Shown one piece after another: positions 59,614-64,000 of a stretch of 64,000 bases of DNA. The translations under genes were made by a program, and so were the position numbers. Below the pieces are notes generated by a model. The model did no database searches. It was not told the origin of the DNA and saw nothing but the letters and a program-made list of their open reading frames with translations. Origin of the DNA: Halobacillus_B sp963739045 (GTDB lineage Bacteria > Bacillota > Bacilli > Bacillales > Halobacillaceae); assembly GCA_963739045.1 (NCBI GenBank), contig CAVTYY010000001.1, positions 682,001 through 746,000 of the forward strand, given 5' to 3'. The number at the start of each line of letters is the position of its first letter. Positions within the stretch are counted from its first letter, which is position 1.

Positions 59614-60322
59614 ATGTATAACCAAGTGATGACTCAATTAGAAGAACTAGGAAGTGATCAGACGAAACGCATTTGGATTAATCACGGAGCACAGGAACCG
59701 ATATTTGGAGTGAAAGTAGGCGATTTAAAAAAACATCTACTTAAAAAAGTAAAAAAAGACCAACAACTCGTTATGGAACTCTATGATTCCGGAAACAGCG
59801 ACGCAATGTATCTAGCAGGACTAGCCGTCAATCCAAAAAAAATGACAAAAGAAGACCTTCGAAAATGGGCAGGACAAGCGAACTGGTATATGCTTTATGA
59901 ATATACAGTAGCCCAAGTAGCGGCAGAATCTAACTTTGCACTCGAGCTCGCTCGTGAATGGATAAACGCTGATGAAGAAGGTCTCATGACTGCAGGCTGG
60001 AGCACGTATTCCAATTACCTCTCTATTACACCGGATGAAGAAATTAGTTACGAAGAAGTGGAGAGATTTGCTGCATCACATAGAGAAAAGCATTCATGAG
60101 CAGCCGAACAGGGTCAGATATGTGATGAATGGATTTGTGATTAGTACAGGCGGATACTATAAACCTCTTCACGAAGAAGCAAAAAGGGTGGCTCAATCGA
60201 TTGGGAAAGTCAGCGTAAACATGGGTGATACCGCTTGTAAAGTACCCGATGCCTATTCCTATATTGAGAAGATGGAAAAGCGCTCTGTGATTGGGAAGAA
60301 GCGGAAAACATGCATCTGCTAG
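59614..60322 (+). pseudogene. AlkD-like DNA alkylation repair gene with a frameshift
   Basis: Two reading frames together encode one protein of about 235 residues of the small DNA alkylation-repair (AlkD-like HEAT-repeat) family. The first frame runs from the ATG at 59614 (GVKVGDLKKHLLKK, SDAMYLAGLAVNP, WYMLYEYTVAQVAAES) and ends wrongly as ERFAASHREKHS at 60099. The second frame resumes with LLHHIEKSIHEQPNRVRY, MNGFVISTGGYY, VSVNMGDTACKVPDAYSYI and IGKKRKTCIC to 60322. Removing one T from TTT at 60067-60069 would restore ERLLHHIEKS. It is either a real frameshift or a base-calling error. An interspersed repeat lies directly upstream. Confidence 0.85.
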
Positions 60323-60346
60323 TCGTGCAGGAAAATTAAGCAATCA

Positions 60347-60377
60347 AAAAGCGGCCCATATATGATCGGACCGCTTT
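60347..60377. terminator. Hairpin between the AlkD-like and DinB genes
   Basis: AAAAGCGG and CCGCTTT arms flank a loop with further partial pairing (CC, GG). It lies between convergent genes and is probably bidirectional. Confidence 0.7.
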
Positions 60378-60382
60378 AATAA

Positions 60383-60841
60383 CTATTCAAATTTCACATA
60401 AAAAGGAAGTTCTGTATTACCCATTCCTCTCACATAAACAAACAATTGGCCTTTATGATGAATTTCATGATCAAGACCTAATTGAAGAAGCGCGCCAGCT
60501 GGAATATCTCTTCCTAACATATGCTTAACATTAAGGACTTCGCTCAGTTGTTCGTCAGAAAGGTCTGTGACTAAACGGATCGTTTCTTCCGTGTAACGTT
60601 TCGCACGCTCCGTTAATGGAGTGGTATCCTCTTCACTAAAAAGTGGCTCAGGGTTCTGCTGATGGGCCAGCTGAGCAAATGTGTAAAGGGATTTTAAGAT
60701 ATGATCAGCAAGTTTGTGAGCTTCCATAGATGTTGGTGTTGGCTTGTAATCGTAGTTGTCACGGTCAATTTTTTCAATTAATTGGTTTGTTACTTCCCGG
60801 TGAGTCAGAAAGTTATTAATAAATACTTCACTACTTTTCAT
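60383..60841 (-). CDS. DinB-family protein
   Basis: A 152-residue four-helix-bundle protein of the DinB/YfiT metal-binding type. Candidate metal histidines lie in MEAHKLADHILKSLY and near the end in LGLDHEIHHKGQLFVYVRGMG. The family includes damage-inducible proteins and thiol-dependent enzymes, and the function here is unknown. A TTG at 60850 touches the AGGAGG site, so the ATG at 60841 is preferred. It is alone on the minus strand. Confidence 0.85.
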   Translation of the reverse strand: MKSSEVFINNFLTHREVTNQLIEKIDRDNYDYKPTPTSMEAHKLADHILKSLYTFAQLAHQQNPEPLFSEEDTTPLTERAKRYTEETIRLVTDLSDEQLSEVLNVKHMLGRDIPAGALLQLGLDHEIHHKGQLFVYVRGMGNTELPFYVKFE

Positions 60842-60976
60842 AAGAGTCAAGTCCTCCTCAATCTAAATTAATCGTGCCACTTATAAAGGTAGCCCTCATA
60901 AAGATTAAGGTCAACTAATAGGGATTAGAGGGACAATTGATTCTATAGCATAAGCTTCCGCAGGGGATCCGAGTCT

Positions 60977-62083
60977 TCAGGCACGTATAAGCATACGGTT
61001 TAACGCTTTTTCCGCCTGAACAGCGATCGCAGGATCCACTTCAATCGTATTATGCGGGTCGCCATTTTCGATTGTTTCTAAGCACCAAGTAAGATGGGGA
61101 AGGTCTATCCGGTTCATGGTCAAACACGGACACATGGATGGATTTAGCGAAATAATATGCTTATCTTTATGCTCAGCAATGATCCGCTTTACTAAATTCA
61201 TTTCTGTTCCGATCGCCCATGAACTTCCGGGAGGTGCTTGGTTGATCGTCTGAATAATATGGTTGGTGGATCCCGCGTCATCTGATATCGCGACTACTTC
61301 CCTCCGGCACTCTGGATGGACGATGATTTTCATGTCGGGATGCTGCTCCCTTACTTTCCTGACATTATCGACCGTGAAGTTCTCGTGGACGGAACAATGG
61401 CCTTTCCACAGAATGACTTGAATGTCTTCTATAGATCCTTCAAACAGCAAGGCTTCTGTAATAGGATCCCAAACGGCCATTTGGTCTAATGGGACGCCAA
61501 GGTTGTAAGCTGTATTTCTGCCTAAATGCTGATCAGGAAGGAACAGGATGCGTTCTTTTTGTTCAAAGGCCCATGTGATCATTTTTTCTGCATTTGAAGA
61601 GGTTACGGTCGCTCCGCCGTGTTTTCCGACGAAGGCTTTAATAGCTGCAGTGGAATTTACATACGTTAGCGGCAGGATCGTGTCGTCAAAATGTTCCTGG
61701 AGCTTTTCCCACGCTTTTTCTGTTTGGTTTAAGTCCGCCATATCCGCCATTGAACAGCCGGCTCGTAAGTCTGGTAAGTAAACCTTCTGATCGGGTCTCG
61801 TTAAGATATCGGCGGTTTCCGCCATGAAATGGACACCGCAAAATACAATAGCTTCTGCATCTGATTGATTGGCGGATAGTTGGGCAAGCTTTAAGGAATC
61901 GCCTCTCGCATCTGCGAATTCAATGACTTCATCCTTTTGGTAATGATGACCAGGAAGGAAAAGTCTGGTTCCCATTCGCTCTTTAACTTGTTGCACTCTT
62001 TCTCTTAATTCTTCTTGAGAAAGCTGGTGATACAGATCAGGCATGACCGGTTTACTCGTTTTCAACGTTTCAAATAAGTTCAA
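60977..62083 (-). CDS. nadA: Quinolinate synthase NadA
   Basis: A 4Fe-4S enzyme that condenses iminoaspartate with dihydroxyacetone phosphate to quinolinate, in NAD synthesis. The sequence follows Bacillus NadA: LFLPGHHYQKDEVIEFAD, FCGVHFMAETADILT and AGCSMADMADL. FVGKHGGATVTSSNA, WKGHCSVHENF and SLNPSMCPCLTMNRIDLP continue it. The cluster cysteines lie in the AGCS, GHCS and MCPC motifs. The frame opens at 62113, but AAAGGAGG followed eight bases later by TTG at 62083 gives 368 residues, exactly the Bacillus length. The start overlaps the end of nadC by 14 bases. Confidence 0.95.
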   Translation of the reverse strand: MNLFETLKTSKPVMPDLYHQLSQEELRERVQQVKERMGTRLFLPGHHYQKDEVIEFADARGDSLKLAQLSANQSDAEAIVFCGVHFMAETADILTRPDQKVYLPDLRAGCSMADMADLNQTEKAWEKLQEHFDDTILPLTYVNSTAAIKAFVGKHGGATVTSSNAEKMITWAFEQKERILFLPDQHLGRNTAYNLGVPLDQMAVWDPITEALLFEGSIEDIQVILWKGHCSVHENFTVDNVRKVREQHPDMKIIVHPECRREVVAISDDAGSTNHIIQTINQAPPGSSWAIGTEMNLVKRIIAEHKDKHIISLNPSMCPCLTMNRIDLPHLTWCLETIENGDPHNTIEVDPAIAVQAEKALNRMLIRA

Positions 62084-62939
62084 CGGATCTTCCTCCTTTG
62101 TTCTGATGGGCATAAACCTGAACGCTTATATCTAATGCAGGAACGGAGTGAGTTAAGTACCCTAGCGAAATATAATCCACTCCTGAATCCGAGTAAGAAG
62201 CTAACTGATCTATGGTAATTCCTCCTGAAGCTTCCGTAAGAATCGAAGGTGGGACTAGCTTTACCAGTTCTTTTGTTTCTTCCACAGAACGGTTATCAAA
62301 CATAATACAATCTACGTTATTGTCGATGGCCTCTAACACCTGTTCCTTCGTTTCCGTTTCTACTTCTACCTTCACCATGTGGCCAAGCTTGGCTTTTACT
62401 AAATGTACAGCTTGCGTAATTGAGCCTGAAAGTGCGATATGATTATCTTTAATCATGACTGCATCATACAGACCGGACCGGTGATTAAATCCTCCTCCAG
62501 TTCGAACGGCATATTTTTCGAGCATTCTTAAACCTGGAGTGGTTTTTCTTGTGTCACAAATTCTTGTATGGCGGCTGTTTAAGGTTCGTACCGCTGTGTT
62601 TGTGAGTGTGGCAATTCCACTCATCCGCTGGAGCAGATTAAGAATGACGCGCTCACCTTTTAGAAGGCTGGATAAGGGTCCTCCAGCAACAGCGATGGTA
62701 TCCCCAGAACTCACAGGGTCTCCGTCTTTTTTCAACAGTGTCACTTCTACCGTGTCGTCCAGTATGGTAAAGCCCGTTTCAATAATGGACACGCCAGATA
62801 GGATGCCTGCTTGTTTAGCAGTAAACTGCACCTCACCCCGCTTGTTTGACTCGAATATTGAATCACTCGTAAGATCCTGCTCGCCGATATCTTCTATGAA
62901 AAAGTTTTCTAACATTTGTTTAAGCTTTAATGTATTCAT
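62070..62939 (-). CDS. nadC: Quinolinate phosphoribosyltransferase NadC
   Basis: Converts quinolinate and PRPP to nicotinate mononucleotide. 289 residues, as in Bacillus. EDIGEQDLTSDSIF opens the protein. RVILNLLQRMSGIAT, RICDTRKTTPGLRMLEKYAV, GGGFNHRSGLYDAVMIKDNH and VEVETETKEQ follow. DCIMFDNRS and EASGGITIDQ complete the barrel. The ATG at 62939 follows AAAAGGGATG; an ATG nine bases earlier lies too close to that site. It overlaps nadB by 20 bases and nadA by 14, so nadB-nadC-nadA form one tightly coupled operon. Confidence 0.96.
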   Translation of the reverse strand: MNTLKLKQMLENFFIEDIGEQDLTSDSIFESNKRGEVQFTAKQAGILSGVSIIETGFTILDDTVEVTLLKKDGDPVSSGDTIAVAGGPLSSLLKGERVILNLLQRMSGIATLTNTAVRTLNSRHTRICDTRKTTPGLRMLEKYAVRTGGGFNHRSGLYDAVMIKDNHIALSGSITQAVHLVKAKLGHMVKVEVETETKEQVLEAIDNNVDCIMFDNRSVEETKELVKLVPPSILTEASGGITIDQLASYSDSGVDYISLGYLTHSVPALDISVQVYAHQNKGGRSVELI

Positions 62940-64000
62940 AGGTTTCATCCCTTTTCATCATCTGTTTGATTACATGGCTATTTCTCCAGTTTTCTTTTTC
63001 TTCAGGGAAATCACTGCGATAATGGCCGCCCCTGCTTTCCGTTCTTTGCAGAGCCGAAGTTGTGATTAACCAGGCCGTGAGCAGCATAAATCCAGCAGTC
63101 ATTTGAGTTCTGGAGAGACGGGATAAATCCTCACTCGTCCAGACATCTATGTTAAATGAATTCAACCATTGGATTTGGGAGAGCAGTTGGTGCTTTGTCC
63201 GTACGATTCCGGTATTCTTCATCATTCGCTTTCTTAATTCTACTGGATCTGGAAAGCTCAACGGCCTGGCGGAATTCTTCACTTCTGCGACGGGACCTGT
63301 TCTAAGCTGGGGTTCCATGTTATTAAGGAGCGAGGCAAGCTTCTGTCCATAAACAAGTCCTTCTAGTAAGGAATTGCTGGCCAGCCGATTAGCTCCATGA
63401 ATACCTGTGCATGCCACTTCGCCGATTGCATATAAACCGGTTATGGATGTACGGCCGAAAGTGTCCGTTTTTATTCCACCCATAGAAAAATGACAGCCAG
63501 GGGCGACAGGAATTCTGCCGTTTTGAAGGTCGATTTCATGTTTCTGGCAAGCGGCAGAGATGGTTGGGAATCGCTCGCTGAAGTTCTTTACTGCCGAAAC
63601 ATCCAAGTAAATGGTTTCTCCTGCTTGCATATGAGAAAAAATGGTTTGCGAGACAATATGACGAGGAGCCAAATCTTTGAGTGGGTGCGCACCCTTCATA
63701 ATGGCTTCGTTTCTGCTGTTAACTAGAATGGCTCCTTCCCCGCGAACGGCTTCAGAAACTAGGCCGCCTGTTATCCCATTACTATAAATCAGCGTAGGGT
63801 GAAATTGAACAAACTCCATATCTGCGAGCTCTGCTCCAGCCCGATACCCGAGAGCAAAGCCATCTCCGGTGGCAGCGGAAGAATTGGAGGTGAGAGAATA
63901 GACTTGCCCTCCGCCTCCCGTGGCAAGTACTACATGAGGGGCAGTGTAAGTATGAAGGTGCTCTGATTTATCCTTCGTCTTAACGCCGCAGCATGCCCCG
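62920..64000 (-). CDS. nadB: L-aspartate oxidase NadB, 5' end outside the window
   Basis: FAD enzyme that oxidises L-aspartate to iminoaspartate for NAD synthesis. The frame is open to the right edge, so the N-terminal FAD motif lies outside. Visible parts are VVLATGGGGQVYSLTSN, ATGDGFALGYRAGAELADM, EFVQFHPTLIY, PRHIVSQTIF and FSMGGIKTDTFGRTS. GLYAIGEVACTGIHGANRLA, with the catalytic region, and ASNSLLEGLVYG follow. The C-terminal helical domain ends in a basic region. It is the first visible gene of the minus-strand nadBCA operon. Confidence 0.96.
   Translation of the reverse strand, partial: GACCGVKTKDKSEHLHTYTAPHVVLATGGGGQVYSLTSNSSAATGDGFALGYRAGAELADMEFVQFHPTLIYSNGITGGLVSEAVRGEGAILVNSRNEAIMKGAHPLKDLAPRHIVSQTIFSHMQAGETIYLDVSAVKNFSERFPTISAACQKHEIDLQNGRIPVAPGCHFSMGGIKTDTFGRTSITGLYAIGEVACTGIHGANRLASNSLLEGLVYGQKLASLLNNMEPQLRTGPVAEVKNSARPLSFPDPVELRKRMMKNTGIVRTKHQLLSQIQWLNSFNIDVWTSEDLSRLSRTQMTAGFMLLTAWLITTSALQRTESRGGHYRSDFPEEKENWRNSHVIKQMMKRDETYEYIKA

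Noticed and set aside
62539..63069. Open frame of 176 residues on the plus strand
   Set aside because: It is antisense to nadC and the end of nadB, both of which have convincing family motifs; no ribosome site or recognisable domain.

Overview
The window looks like a chromosomal segment of a moderately halophilic, low-to-medium GC Bacillaceae (Halobacillus/Thalassobacillus-like). This is inferred from the complete ectoine operon ectABC, a glgBCDAP operon in the Bacillus order, strong GGAGG ribosome binding sites, a Bacillus-type parS site, a cre/CcpA-style control site, a Crh/HPr-like protein, nadBCA in Bacillus order and an intracellular subtilisin with the LIPY propeptide motif. No rRNA, tRNA, CRISPR array or intact insertion sequence was seen.

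Layout. 1-771: end of a YihY-type membrane protein and a SnoaL-like protein. 772-1345: a gene-free stretch with a strikingly regular 21-bp GATAGA array, a cre-like site and the glycogen promoter. 1346-11469: six-gene glycogen operon glgB-glgC-glgD-glgA-glgP plus a GH13 maltogenic-amylase-type enzyme. 11580-11595: exact parS site. 11689-14949: purU, a PH-domain protein and an unrecognised STAND-like ATPase. 15507-21596: glutamate synthase gltA-gltB. 21878-28738: a MoxR/DUF58/DUF4129/DUF4350 membrane system with an RDD protein and a convergent SpoIIM-family gene. 28816-30331: M20 dipeptidase and a 40-residue CxxC protein. 30607-32849: ectABC (minus strand). 33301-35399: intracellular subtilisin and a luciferase-like oxidoreductase. 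35714-40821: bioY under a BirA-like operator, then an acyl-CoA ligase, thiolase, two hotdog (MaoC-type) proteins and an SDR. 40918-42114: RlmI-like rRNA methyltransferase. 42271-44328: an actin-type DNA segregation cassette (iteron-like parC, ParM-like, ParR-like). 44662-46244: a zinc-ribbon protein and an AbrB-AbrB-zinc ribbon-CHAD fusion. 46368-56241: sugar-acid catabolism (gluconokinase, RpiR regulator, decayed gnd, TRAP transporter, KDG kinase, KDPG aldolase, galactonate dehydratase, AEC transporter). 56351-58832: Crh/HPr-like protein, HxlR regulator, CapA-like lipoprotein with an apparent ATT start, YrhK-like protein. 58909-59517: a long copy of an interspersed repeat whose short copy lies at 36388-36558. 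59614-60322: a frameshifted AlkD-like gene. 60383-64000: DinB protein and nadA, nadC, nadB (minus strand; nadB runs off the window).

How the parts work together. The glycogen genes form a complete synthesis and breakdown cycle. The glutamate synthase supplies the amino donor used by EctB in ectoine synthesis. The sugar-acid cluster reads as import by a TRAP transporter, dehydration by DgoD, phosphorylation by KdgK and cleavage by Eda to pyruvate and glyceraldehyde 3-phosphate. A divergently transcribed RpiR regulator and gluconokinase accompany it, and a wrecked 6-phosphogluconate dehydrogenase indicates that the gluconate branch has been partly lost here.

The least ordinary content is the chromosomal-looking parC-parM-parR cassette, the AbrB/CHAD fusion (possibly linking polyphosphate to transcription), the long/short interspersed repeat pair, the 21-bp array, a thiolase lacking its second catalytic cysteine, an HPr-like protein without the active-site histidine, and several start-codon or frameshift oddities.
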